Source: Azoarcus sp. DN11
Lineage (GTDB): Bacteria; Pseudomonadota; Gammaproteobacteria; Burkholderiales; Rhodocyclaceae
Assembly: GCF_003628555.1 (NCBI RefSeq)
Contig: NZ_CP021731.1
Coordinates: 744,001-808,000 of the forward strand
Length of the DNA stretch: 64,000 bases
Reading direction: 5' to 3'
Shown piece after piece: positions 30,224-39,780 of this stretch (the first letter of the stretch is position 1; the number at the start of each line of letters is the position of its first letter). A model generated the notes under the pieces. It ran no database searches, was not told the origin of the DNA, and was given only the letters and a program-made list of their open reading frames with translations. A program made the translations under genes and the position numbers.

Positions 30224-30673
30224 ATGCACCGAATTGACGTCAAGATCCTCGACGAGCGACTGCGCGAGCACAAGCCGTCCTATGCGACGCCGGGCGCAGC
30301 CGGACTCGACCTGCGTGCTTGCGTGAACACGTCGATCAGCCTGCATCCGGGCGACACGACGCTGGTTCCGACCGGATTGGCGATCCATCTCGCCGATCCC
30401 GGTCTGGCGGCGATGGTGCTGCCCCGTTCGGGTCTGGGGCACAAGCACGGCATCGTATTGGGCAATCTGGTCGGCCTGATCGATTCCGATTACCAGGGGC
30501 AGATCTTCGTGTCGGTGTGGAACCGCGGGCGCGCGACCTTCACGGTGCAGCCGATGGAGCGCATCGCGCAGCTGGTGGTCGTGCCCGTGCTGCAGGTCGG
30601 CTTCAACATCGTCGAGGAATTCCCCGAGAGCGATCGCGGCGAAGGTGGTTTCGGCAGCACCGGCAAGCACTGA
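30224..30673 (+). CDS. dut: dUTP diphosphatase
   Basis: A 149-aa trimeric dUTPase hydrolysing dUTP to dUMP, limiting uracil incorporation and feeding thymidylate synthesis. Conserved motifs: [11 protein letters not shown] (motif 1), [16 protein letters not shown] (2), [11 protein letters not shown] (3), [10 protein letters not shown] (4) and the C-terminal GGFGSTG (5). It follows coaBC by 8 bp and shares its TGA with the Nudix start (TGATG). Confidence 0.97.
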   Translation: MHRIDVKILDERLREHKPSYATPGAAGLDLRACVNTSISLHPGDTTLVPTGLAIHLADPGLAAMVLPRSGLGHKHGIVLGNLVGLIDSDYQGQIFVSVWNRGRATFTVQPMERIAQLVVVPVLQVGFNIVEEFPESDRGEGGFGSTGKH

Positions 30674-31095
30674 TGCACGCGGGCATCCCCGTCGGCGTGC
30701 ATGTGCTGATGGAGCGCGAGGGGCGCATCCTGTTGATGCGCCGGGCCGGGACGGGTTTCTTCGACGGCCTCTACAGCCTGCCCGGCGGCCACGTCGAGCC
30801 GGGCGAGTCGCTGGGCCGGACCGCGGTGCGCGAGATGCGCGAGGAGGTCGGGGTGGATATCGACCCCGCCGGGCTCGTGCACCTGGGCGTCGTGCATCGC
30901 CGCTCCGACACGAACCGGGTCGATTTCTTCCTGCGCGCGAAGGCGTGGGCGGGCGAGCCCCGCATCTGCGAGCCGGACAAGTGCGACGCCTTGGACTGGT
31001 TCGCGCGCGACGATTTGCCCGCCAATACGGTGGCCTATGTGCGCGAGGCGCTCGCGGCGGGCGAGGGGCCGTGGATACGCGAACTCGGCTGGTGA
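30673..31095 (+). CDS. Nudix hydrolase
   Basis: A 140-aa protein beginning at 30673 in a TGATG overlap with dut. The Nudix box is GGHVEPGESLGRTAVREM followed by REEVGV (residues ~38-60), with all catalytic Glu/Arg present. The surrounding VHVLMEREGRILLMRRAGTG and DALDWFARDDLP fit the MutT-like/ADP-ribose subgroup. Substrate is not determinable. Coupling to dut suggests a nucleotide-pool function by context only. Confidence 0.88.
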   Translation: MHAGIPVGVHVLMEREGRILLMRRAGTGFFDGLYSLPGGHVEPGESLGRTAVREMREEVGVDIDPAGLVHLGVVHRRSDTNRVDFFLRAKAWAGEPRICEPDKCDALDWFARDDLPANTVAYVREALAAGEGPWIRELGW

Positions 31096-31131
31096 AGGGC
31101 CGGCGAAGGGGGCGATCGGTGATGTGTCGTG

Positions 31132-32406
31132 TCAGGCCAGCATGTCGGCGCGAATGTTCTGCGCCCAGGCATCGGCGTAGCGCCCTTCCGCTTCGCTGGC
31201 GGACGGCGACAGGCCCCCTGCGCCGGCTAACGGCAGGAAGGTTCGTTCCGCCTCGTCGTAGCGGTGCACCGACGCGACGTGCATGGCGTTGCGGTCATCG
31301 ACGAAGCTGTAGCAGGTGTTCAGCAGCATCGGCGCGGCGTCGGGCGCGCGCCCGTGCAGCAGTTCGATGATCGCGGCGGCGGCGAGCTTGGCCTGCTTGT
31401 TGGTGATGTGGCCGGACTTCGGCATGCCCGGTGCGGCGAGGACGGCGTCGCCGAGGACATGGACGTTCGGCAGGCCGCGGACTTCCATCGTTTGCCAATC
31501 GACATCGACCCAGCGGCCGTTGACCAGCGGGACGCCCAGCGCGTCGACGAGCCGCCCCGCGCGCATCGGCGGGATGACGTTGAGGACGTCGGCGCGCACG
31601 CGATCGAACTCGAGCTCGGCGCCCAGGTTGCGGGCATCGACGGACAGCAGGGTGCTGTCGGGGCGGTATTCGATGATGTCCTTGTACGGTCCGGCAAACG
31701 CCGCGGCGAAGAGTGCCTTCTTCGACTGGATCTCGCTGTTGGCGTCGAGCAGCAGCAGCTTGGCGCGCGGCTTGTGGGTGCGCAGGTAGTGCGCGACGAG
31801 GCAGGCGCGTTCGTAGGGGCCGGGCGGGCAGCGATAGGGCGACTTCGGCACATGCAGCGCGAACACGCCGCCCTCGGGCATCGCCGCGATCTGGCGGTGC
31901 AGGAGTTCGGTCTGCGGGCCGGCTTTCCAGGCGTGCGGGATGCGGTCGAAGTGGCCGGCGAGGCCGGGGATGTCGTCGGGGAGAAAATCCACGCCGGGCG
32001 ACAGGACGACGCGATCGAAGCCGATCTCGCCGTTTTTCGCTAGGCGGACCTGGCGTTTCGCGGCATCGACGGACGTGACCGCGTCGGTGACGACGCGCAC
32101 GCCCCAGCGCGAGCGCAGGTGATCGTAGCTTGCGGTGAGGTCGTCCATGCTGCGCAGGCCGGCGAGGACGAGGTTGGACATCGGGCAGGACACGAAGCGG
32201 GGCTCGCGTTCGACGAGCGTGACCGCGACGCGGCCGGTGCTCCACATGCGCAGGTACTTCGCGGCCGTCGCGCCGCCGTAGCCGCCGCCGACCACGACGA
32301 CGTGCGCGGCGCCGCGCGGCGGGGCGCCGGAACAGGCGGCGAGCGCACCGAGCGCGGGGGCAGCCGCGGCGAGGCTGAGGCTGTGGAGGAATCGGCGTCT
32401 ATCCAT
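31132..32406 (-). CDS. fccB: Flavocytochrome c sulfide dehydrogenase, flavoprotein subunit
   Basis: A 424-aa periplasmic flavoprotein from the ATG at 32406. Twin-arginine signal (MDRRRFLHSLSLAAAAPALG), then FAD fold HVVVVGGGYGGATAAKYLR. The redox-active cysteine regions known in FccB are present: YRCPPGPYERA and MLLNTCYSFV; FAD motif VLGDAVLAAPGMPKSG. It oxidises sulfide at the flavin and passes electrons to the cytochrome subunit. It lies 19 bp after fccA. Also called SoxF when with sox genes, as here next to soxYZ. Confidence 0.92.
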   Translation of the reverse strand: MDRRRFLHSLSLAAAAPALGALAACSGAPPRGAAHVVVVGGGYGGATAAKYLRMWSTGRVAVTLVEREPRFVSCPMSNLVLAGLRSMDDLTASYDHLRSRWGVRVVTDAVTSVDAAKRQVRLAKNGEIGFDRVVLSPGVDFLPDDIPGLAGHFDRIPHAWKAGPQTELLHRQIAAMPEGGVFALHVPKSPYRCPPGPYERACLVAHYLRTHKPRAKLLLLDANSEIQSKKALFAAAFAGPYKDIIEYRPDSTLLSVDARNLGAELEFDRVRADVLNVIPPMRAGRLVDALGVPLVNGRWVDVDWQTMEVRGLPNVHVLGDAVLAAPGMPKSGHITNKQAKLAAAAIIELLHGRAPDAAPMLLNTCYSFVDDRNAMHVASVHRYDEAERTFLPLAGAGGLSPSASEAEGRYADAWAQNIRADMLA

Positions 32407-32425
32407 ATCGTCGGGCGCGCAGGCG

Positions 32426-32749
32426 TCAGTCCGCGGCGGCGGATCGGGGGGTAGGGTGGGAGGCAAAGTGGGCGGCGATCAGCGCGAGCTGCTCGTCGCT
32501 GTAGCCGCGCACGATCTGCTGCATCACCGTGGCGGGCGCCGTGCCGGCGCGGAATTCCTGCAGCTTCTGCAGGATTGTGGCGGCGGGCAGGCCGGTGATG
32601 CGCGGGATGGCGTTCGGTGTGGGGGCGTCCGGCGCGTGGCAGGACGTGCAGTTGGCGGCGAGGTTGCGTGCGTGGTCCGCTGCAGGGGCGACAGCGTGGG
32701 CCAATCCGGTGAGCAGGCATAGGGTGGCGAGGGTAGACTTGCCCGTCAC
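32426..32749 (-). CDS. fccA: Monoheme c-type cytochrome, FccA-like subunit
   Basis: A 107-aa protein starting at a GTG (32749) with GGAG about 9 nt upstream. A Sec signal (LATLCLLTGLAHAVAP) precedes a heme site CTSCH (C34-H38); a Met in ATVMQQIVRGYSDEQ is the likely axial ligand. It is small and monoheme, unlike the diheme FccA of Allochromatium, so it corresponds to the short SoxE/FccA-like type. It is the electron acceptor for FccB by operon position. Confidence 0.87.
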   Translation of the reverse strand: MTGKSTLATLCLLTGLAHAVAPAADHARNLAANCTSCHAPDAPTPNAIPRITGLPAATILQKLQEFRAGTAPATVMQQIVRGYSDEQLALIAAHFASHPTPRSAAAD

Positions 32750-32864
32750 GGACGTACTCCAAGGATGGTGTGCGCGTAACGGCGCAGTATAGCGCGAGTG
32801 GCTGCACGCTCCGACGCAACGGGCATGGCGGGCGGATACGCAGACGTGAAAGTGGGGAGCGAGG

Positions 32865-33332
32865 ATGGACAGGCAGCGCAGGAAGGTGCTGAAGGCAGGC
32901 GGCGGAATGGGGATCTGGGCGGCGCTCGCGGCGACGGGGATCGTCGCGCCGGCAATGGCCGAGGGGGGCCGCAACGTGGCCGCATTCGAGGCCAGGACGC
33001 TGGACGAGGCATTGCAGGCGCTGGGCGCCGCGGCGGCGCAGGACAGCGGCGCGATCCGCATCGTCGCGCCGGATGTGGCGGAAGATGGCCGCGCGGTGGC
33101 GCTCACGGTGTCGAGCGACATTCCGCGGACCGAGCAGATCGCGATCCTCATCGAGGAAAACCCGTTCAAGGTTGCCGCGAATTTCCGGCTGTCGGGGGCG
33201 ATGACGCCGACGATCCACACGCGCGTGAAGATGGCGCGCACGACGCGCGTGCATGCGCTGGTGAAGGCGGATGGGCGGATCTACGCGGCGCGGCGCGAGG
33301 TTACGGTGACCGTGGGAGGCTGCGGCGCATGA
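32865..33332 (+). CDS. soxY: Sulfur-oxidation carrier protein SoxY
   Basis: A 155-aa periplasmic protein with a Tat signal (RQRRKVLKAGGGMGIWAALA, cleavage near PAMAEG) and the SoxY fold (IPRTEQIAILIEENPFKVAA). The C-terminal carrier arm ends VTVGGCGA with Cys153 as the sulfur-binding residue; the usual ending is GGCGG. SoxY bears sulfur intermediates during thiosulfate or sulfide oxidation. ATGA overlap with soxZ. Divergent from fccA with a 115-bp spacer. Confidence 0.93.
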   Translation: MDRQRRKVLKAGGGMGIWAALAATGIVAPAMAEGGRNVAAFEARTLDEALQALGAAAAQDSGAIRIVAPDVAEDGRAVALTVSSDIPRTEQIAILIEENPFKVAANFRLSGAMTPTIHTRVKMARTTRVHALVKADGRIYAARREVTVTVGGCGA

Positions 33333-33640
33333 CGGCACCGACGCGCATCCGCGCGACGCTGAAGGAGGGGGCCACCGAGCTGCGGATGCTGCTGGCGCAT
33401 CCGATGGAGAACGGCCTGCGCAAGGACGCCGAGGGCAAGCTCATCCCGGCGCATTTCATCACCGAGTTGAGCGTGCGCCGCAATGGCGAACTCGTGCTGG
33501 CGGCCGATTTCGGGCCGTCGATCTCGACCAATCCGTACCTCGCGTTCAGCCTCGCGGGCGGCGCCGTCGGCGACGAGATCGCGGTGAGCTGGCGCGACAA
33601 CCGCGGCGAGACGCGCAGCGACGCGATCCGTATCGCCTAG
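33329..33640 (+). CDS. soxZ: Sulfur-oxidation protein SoxZ
   Basis: A 103-aa SoxZ, obligate partner of SoxY: IRATLKEGATELRMLLAHPM and the HFITELSVRRNGELVL strands, then SISTNPYLAFSLAGG and VSWRDNRGETRSD. Start overlaps the soxY stop (ATGA). Its TAG stop (33638-33640) overlaps the aceK stop on the other strand within one CTAG. No soxA, soxX, soxB or soxCD is in the window. Confidence 0.95.
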   Translation: MTAPTRIRATLKEGATELRMLLAHPMENGLRKDAEGKLIPAHFITELSVRRNGELVLAADFGPSISTNPYLAFSLAGGAVGDEIAVSWRDNRGETRSDAIRIA

Positions 33641-35418
33641 GCGCCTTCGGTCGGGCGCCGCAGGTGCCCGAGGCGTGCGCGCGTGTGGCAAAAGCGCAGC
33701 TCTTCCGGGTAGGGGAAGAAATCCTCCAGGTAGCCGCTGCGGATCGACGCCTGCGTGCGCTGCCAAAAGCCGGGGCTCAGCAGGTCGCGGTGGTGCTTCA
33801 GGAAGGCCTGGCGCACGCGCGGCGCGCCGAGCAGGAAGGTCGCGAATTCCTCCGGGAACACGTCCATCGGGCCGGCGGAGTACCACGGCTCGCTGGACAT
33901 CTCCATCTCCGGATAGGGTGCCTCCGGGATGTGGCGGAAGTTCATGTCCGTCATGTACTCGATCTCGTCGTAGTCGTAGAACACGACGCGGCCGTAACGC
34001 GTGACGCCGAAGTTCTTCCACAGCATGTCGCCGGGAAAGATGTTGGCCGTCGCCATTTCGCGGATCGCGTTGCCGTATTCGCGCACCGCGTGCTCGACCT
34101 GCTCGTCGCTCGCCCGCTCGAGGTGGATGTTGAGCGGCGTCATGCGGCGCTCGATGTACAGGTGCTTGATGACGACCGAATCGCCATCGATCTCGAAAGC
34201 GGACGGTGCCAGCGCGCGCAACTCGTCGAGCAGTTCGGGATTGAAGCGTGACCGCGGCAGTGCGGCGTAGGAGAACTCCAGCGTGTCGGCCATGCGGCCG
34301 ACGCGGTCGACGCGCTTGACCATCAGGTACTTGCGCTTCACCGTCGCGCGGTCCGTGTTCTTCGAGGAACCGAAGACGTCCTTGATCACCTTGAACACGT
34401 AGGGGTAGGACGGCAGCGTGAACACCAGCATCACCATGCCGCGGATGCCGGGGGCGATCACGAACGGGTCGTTCGAGTGGCGCAGGTGGGCGATGAGGTC
34501 GCGGAAGAACATCGTCTTGCCCTGCTTGCCCAGGCCCAGCATCGTGTAGAGCTCCGAGCGGTGCTTGTTGGGCATGATGGAGCGCAGGAACTGCACGTAG
34601 CCGGACGGCACTTCCATGTCGACGAGAAAGTACGCGCGCGACAGCGAGAACAGCACCGAGATGCGCCACGCGTCGAGCAGGATGGTGTCGAGTTCGAGCC
34701 GTCCCGCGGCGTTGTGGCGCACGGCGATCGCGAAGGGGTATTCCTGGTAGCCGTTGATCGCCTTGCCGATGATGTAAGCCGTCTTGTTGCGGTAGAACGC
34801 CGAATACAGCACCTGGATCTGGCAGTTCACCTCCATGTCCGGCCATTTGCCGAGGTGCCTGTGCACCGCGTGCAGCAGCAGGGTGACGTCGCGGTCGAGG
34901 TCCTCGAACGGGCGCTGCCAGTCGAAGTCCTCGATGACGCGGCGCACGGTCGCGCGCAGGCCTTCGTCGCGCGGGTAGTAGCTGCTGTACACGGGCGGGT
35001 AGGACTCCATGTACTCGGTGGAGATCGCCGGACGCGCGAACAGGTAGTCGTTGTTGAAATAGGTTCGGTGCAGGATCTTGCAGCACACCGAATTGAAGAA
35101 GGTCTCGGCGAGCTCCGGCTGTTTGTGGCGGATGAGGATGCCGATGTAGTACAGCTTGGCCTGCTGCCAGGTGTCGTCATCGACCGAATCGGCGTCGAAC
35201 TCGGCGTGCAGGCGGCGCACCGTCTCTTCCACGCGGTCGTCGTAGAACTGCACGCGGTCGCGCACCGCGTCGAGCAGCGCATGCCAGTCGGCCGCCTCGA
35301 AGCTCTCCTTGGCGCGGCGGGAGGTCTCGCGGAAGATGCGGTAGTGCTTGTTGAAGCCTTCGATCAGCGCCTGGGCGATGGACCGGGCGACGACATTCTC
35401 TCCCGTCGGTGCTTCCAT
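33637..35418 (-). CDS. aceK: Isocitrate dehydrogenase kinase/phosphatase
   Basis: A 593-aa AceK that phosphorylates and dephosphorylates dimeric ICDH on a serine, setting flux between the TCA cycle and glyoxylate shunt. It has PAISTEYMESYPPVYSSYYP in the regulatory part and a kinase-like C-terminal half with YPYVFKVIKDVFGSSKNTDR, NIFPGDMLWKNFGVTR and VVFYDYDEIEYMTD. Length is similar to E. coli AceK (578 aa). It is not linked to aceA/aceB but is divergent from monomeric icd, sharing the palindrome-bearing spacer. Confidence 0.97.
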   Translation of the reverse strand: MEAPTGENVVARSIAQALIEGFNKHYRIFRETSRRAKESFEAADWHALLDAVRDRVQFYDDRVEETVRRLHAEFDADSVDDDTWQQAKLYYIGILIRHKQPELAETFFNSVCCKILHRTYFNNDYLFARPAISTEYMESYPPVYSSYYPRDEGLRATVRRVIEDFDWQRPFEDLDRDVTLLLHAVHRHLGKWPDMEVNCQIQVLYSAFYRNKTAYIIGKAINGYQEYPFAIAVRHNAAGRLELDTILLDAWRISVLFSLSRAYFLVDMEVPSGYVQFLRSIMPNKHRSELYTMLGLGKQGKTMFFRDLIAHLRHSNDPFVIAPGIRGMVMLVFTLPSYPYVFKVIKDVFGSSKNTDRATVKRKYLMVKRVDRVGRMADTLEFSYAALPRSRFNPELLDELRALAPSAFEIDGDSVVIKHLYIERRMTPLNIHLERASDEQVEHAVREYGNAIREMATANIFPGDMLWKNFGVTRYGRVVFYDYDEIEYMTDMNFRHIPEAPYPEMEMSSEPWYSAGPMDVFPEEFATFLLGAPRVRQAFLKHHRDLLSPGFWQRTQASIRSGYLEDFFPYPEELRFCHTRARLGHLRRPTEGA

Positions 35419-35472
35419 ACGTTCCTCGTCTCGGTGAAGTCGGGCGTAGCGGGCGGTCCGTGCAATCTTTTG

Positions 35473-35484
35473 TCTTATATAAGA
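35473..35484. promoter_or_regulatory. Palindromic operator candidate between aceK and icd
   Basis: Perfect palindrome TCTTATATAAGA, 54 bp upstream of aceK and 157 bp upstream of the monomeric icd ATG. The 14-mer GTCTTATATAAGAT is identical to that upstream of aceA. It could control either or both divergent genes. Confidence 0.6.
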
Positions 35485-35526
35485 TTGGTTTCAGGGCGAT
35501 TGCGACAACCCGCCACACAGGAGGTC

Positions 35527-35532
35527 TATAAT
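35527..35532 (+). promoter_or_regulatory. Candidate -10 element for monomeric icd
   Basis: Consensus TATAAT about 110 bp upstream of the ATG. A -35 is not obvious at the ideal distance (TTGCGA lies 21 bp upstream), which would fit an activator-dependent or regulated promoter. Confidence 0.45.
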
Positions 35533-35641
35533 AGCGCCCCGTCAGTAGGTGTCCGGGTGCGATCCAGGTTTTTCGGGCGTATTCCGGCCGGTTCAAGCGT
35601 TCGTCTGGCTTCGCGCCACAAAGATAATCCGGGAGAAATGC

Positions 35642-37879
35642 ATGACAAAGAAGAGTTCGACGATCATTTACACGCTTACCGATGAGGCGCCGCTGCTGGC
35701 GACCTACTCGCTGCTGCCGATCATCGAGACGTTCACGGTGCCGGCCGGCGTCCATGTCGAGAAGAGCGACATCTCGGTGGCAGCCCGCGTGCTGGCCGAG
35801 TTCTCCGACTATCTGACGGACGCGCAGAAGGTTCCGGACAACCTCGCCGAGCTCGGGCGCCTGACCCAGGATCCGGACACCAACATCATCAAGCTGCCGA
35901 ACATCAGCGCCTCCGTGGCGCAGTTGATGGCCTGCATCAAGGAACTGCAGGGCAAGGGCTACGCGATCCCCGACTACCCGGAGAACCCGGCGACCGAGGA
36001 AGAGAAGGCGCTCAAGACCCGCTACGGCAAGTGCCTCGGGTCGGCGGTGAATCCGGTGCTGCGCGAGGGCAACTCCGACCGGCGCGCCCCGGCCGCGGTC
36101 AAGAACTACGCGAAGAAGCACCCGCACTCGATGGGCGAGTGGAAGCAGTGGTCGCAGACCCATTGCTCGCACATGGAGCACGGCGATTTCTACCACGGCG
36201 AGAAGTCGATGACGCTCGACCGCGCCCGCAACGTGAAGATGGAACTCCTCACCAAGAGCGGCAAGGCCGTCGTGTTCAAGCCGAAGACCGCGCTGCAGGA
36301 CGGCGAGATCATCGACTCGATGTTCATGAGCAAGAAGGCGCTGTGCGAGTTCTACGAGCAGCAGCTCGACGATTGCCGTGAAGCGGGCATCCTGTTCTCG
36401 CTGCACGTGAAGGCGACGATGATGAAGGTCTCGCACCCCATCGTGTTCGGCCACTGCGTGAAGATCTACTACAAGGAAGCCTTCGAGAAGCACGGCAAGC
36501 TGTTCGACGAGTTGGGCATCAACGTCAACAACGGCATGGCGACGCTGTACGAGAAGATCGCGACGCTGCCGGAATCGAAGCGCGACGAGATCATCCGCGA
36601 CCTGCACGCCTGCCAGGAGCACCGTCCGCGCCTGGCGATGGTCGACTCCGCCAAGGGCATCACGAACTTCCACTCGCCCAACGACATCATCGTCGACGCC
36701 TCGATGCCTGCGATGATCCGCGGCGGCGGCAAGATGTGGGGTGCCGACGGCAAGCAGTACGACAGCAAGTGCGTCATGCCGGAATCGACCTTCGCCCGCA
36801 TCTACCAGGAGATGATCAACTTCTGCAAGTGGCACGGCAACTTCGATCCGGCCACGATGGGTACGGTGCCGAACGTCGGCCTGATGGCGCAGCAGGCCGA
36901 GGAATACGGCTCGCACGACAAGACCTTCGAGATCCCGGAAGACGGCGTCGCCAACATCACCGACCTCGACACCGGCGAAGTCCTGATGTCGCAGAACGTC
37001 GAAGCAGGCGACATCTGGCGCATGTGCCAGGTCAAGGACGCGCCGATCCGCGACTGGGTCAAGCTCGCCGTGACCCGCGCGCGCAACTCCGGCATGCCGG
37101 CGGTGTTCTGGCTGGATCCGTACCGTCCGCACGAGGCCGAGCTGATCAAGAAGGTGCAGAAGTATCTTAAGGATCACGACACGAGCGGACTCGACATCCA
37201 CATCATGTCGCAGGTGCGCGCGATGCGTTTCACGCTCGAGCGCGTTGCCCGCGGCCTCGACACGATCTCGGTCACCGGCAACATCCTGCGCGACTACCTG
37301 ACCGACCTGTTCCCGATCATGGAGTTGGGCACCAGCGCGAAGATGCTGTCGATCGTCCCGCTGATGGCCGGCGGCGGCATGTACGAGACGGGCGCGGGAG
37401 GTTCGGCGCCGAAGCATGTGCAGCAGCTCCTCGAGGAGAACCACCTGCGCTGGGATTCGCTGGGCGAGTTTCTCGCGCTGGCGGTGTCGCTCGAGGACAT
37501 GGGCATCAAGACCGGCAACGCCAGGGCCAAGCTGCTCGCGAAGACGCTCGATGCGGCGACCGGCAAGCTGCTCGACAACGACAAGTCGCCGTCGCGCCGC
37601 ACCGGCCAGCTCGACAACCGTGGCAGCCACTTCTACCTCGCGCGGTACTGGGCCGAGGCGCTGGCCGCGCAGGACGAGGATGCGGAGCTGAAGGCCCGCT
37701 TTGCTCCGCTTGCGAAGACGCTGGCGGACAACGAGCAGAAGATCCTCGCCGAACTCGGCGCGGTGCAGGGCAAGCCGGCCGACATCGGCGGCTACTACTA
37801 CGCCGATCCGGTCAAGACCGGCGCGGTGATGCGTCCGAGCGCAACGCTCAACGCCGCGCTTGCGGCCGTGAATGCCTGA
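35642..37879 (+). CDS. icd: NADP-dependent isocitrate dehydrogenase, monomeric type
   Basis: A 745-aa single-chain ICDH (the IDH-II type of Azotobacter, Vibrio and Corynebacterium), unrelated in length to the ~415-aa dimeric form. It begins [20 protein letters not shown] and has family segments SNDR-type [56 protein letters not shown], and [28 protein letters not shown] lies before the ATG at 35642. It is divergent from aceK and followed by a strong terminator and a second, dimeric icd. Confidence 0.97.
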   Translation: MTKKSSTIIYTLTDEAPLLATYSLLPIIETFTVPAGVHVEKSDISVAARVLAEFSDYLTDAQKVPDNLAELGRLTQDPDTNIIKLPNISASVAQLMACIKELQGKGYAIPDYPENPATEEEKALKTRYGKCLGSAVNPVLREGNSDRRAPAAVKNYAKKHPHSMGEWKQWSQTHCSHMEHGDFYHGEKSMTLDRARNVKMELLTKSGKAVVFKPKTALQDGEIIDSMFMSKKALCEFYEQQLDDCREAGILFSLHVKATMMKVSHPIVFGHCVKIYYKEAFEKHGKLFDELGINVNNGMATLYEKIATLPESKRDEIIRDLHACQEHRPRLAMVDSAKGITNFHSPNDIIVDASMPAMIRGGGKMWGADGKQYDSKCVMPESTFARIYQEMINFCKWHGNFDPATMGTVPNVGLMAQQAEEYGSHDKTFEIPEDGVANITDLDTGEVLMSQNVEAGDIWRMCQVKDAPIRDWVKLAVTRARNSGMPAVFWLDPYRPHEAELIKKVQKYLKDHDTSGLDIHIMSQVRAMRFTLERVARGLDTISVTGNILRDYLTDLFPIMELGTSAKMLSIVPLMAGGGMYETGAGGSAPKHVQQLLEENHLRWDSLGEFLALAVSLEDMGIKTGNARAKLLAKTLDAATGKLLDNDKSPSRRTGQLDNRGSHFYLARYWAEALAAQDEDAELKARFAPLAKTLADNEQKILAELGAVQGKPADIGGYYYADPVKTGAVMRPSATLNAALAAVNA

Positions 37880-37933
37880 CGGGTAGCTCCATCGACCGCC
37901 GTCCTGCCCGTGCAGGACGGCGGCGCTTCACCG

Positions 37934-37964
37934 AAAAGCCGGCGCAGGTTCGCCGGCTTTTTTT
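37934..37964 (+). terminator. Rho-independent terminator after monomeric icd
   Basis: Stem AAAAGCCGGCG/CGCCGGCTTTT with a 6-nt loop and a T7 run, 55 bp after the stop. It separates the two icd genes into different transcription units. Confidence 0.9.
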
Positions 37965-38177
37965 CGTCCCTGCGCCCTGACCGCGGCTGACTGCGGTCCG
38001 CCGCCGTAAGGCACTCGTCGGGATTCTTGGGCCATAATCACTGACTGGAAACGGGGAGACATCATCCGCAGTGCGTGCCCCGGGTCGCGTGCGAGATGAG
38101 CGCCCAAGCTGCAAGCCAAGGGTTTTCAGCGATGAGCTGAATCAATCGAGATGCATCCACACAAAGAGGGAGTAGGC

Positions 38178-39422
<1,245 letters not shown>

Positions 39423-39446
39423 GGAGGCTCGCCCAGGCGCGCCGGG

Positions 39447-39482
39447 GAAAAACCCGCCCTCTCGTCGAGAAGGCGGGTTTTT
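39447..39482 (+). terminator. Terminator after dimeric icd
   Basis: Stem AAAACCCGCC(T)/(A)GGCGGGTTTT with loop CTCGTCGAGA, itself a small hairpin, and flanking A and T runs, so it may also serve the convergent DUF4212 gene. Confidence 0.85.
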
Positions 39483-39502
39483 GGTTGCCGCTTGTGGGGA
39501 TG

Positions 39503-39763
39503 TCAGCGCTTTTCGCCGATCTGGTACTTGCGGTCGAGGTGGTTCATCGCGAGCACGTAGATCCCGATCAGGATGACGAAGGTGATCTGCGAACCCTGGG
39601 CGAAGATGTAGAAGCCGAGCGGAAAGCTCATGAACGTGAAGCGGTTGAGCTCGTCGGCGTAGTAGCCGGCGACGAAGCTCACGACAAACCACACCGACAG
39701 CAGCGAGAAGGTCAGCAGCAGGTTGCTGCGCCAGTAGGCCCGATGCTGTTCGGTGAGTTTCAT
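39503..39763 (-). CDS. DUF4212 small membrane protein (orphan)
   Basis: An 86-aa protein, MKLTEQHRAYWRSNLLLTFS at the start, with two transmembrane helices (~16-38 and ~48-70) and a basic tail. It matches DUF4212, which is normally encoded directly upstream of a sodium:solute symporter (acetate-permease-like) and thought to be its small subunit. No symporter follows here: the next gene is convergent icd2 behind a terminator. It is 17 bp after the EF-G-like gene, so it is probably co-transcribed with it. Confidence 0.8.
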   Translation of the reverse strand: MKLTEQHRAYWRSNLLLTFSLLSVWFVVSFVAGYYADELNRFTFMSFPLGFYIFAQGSQITFVILIGIYVLAMNHLDRKYQIGEKR

Positions 39764-39780
39764 CGCGTGCGCCCGTCGGC

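Noticed and set aside
35177..37630. 817-aa minus-strand ORF opposite monomeric icd
   Set aside because: It is antisense, runs through the aceK/icd promoter region and has no homology-like motifs.
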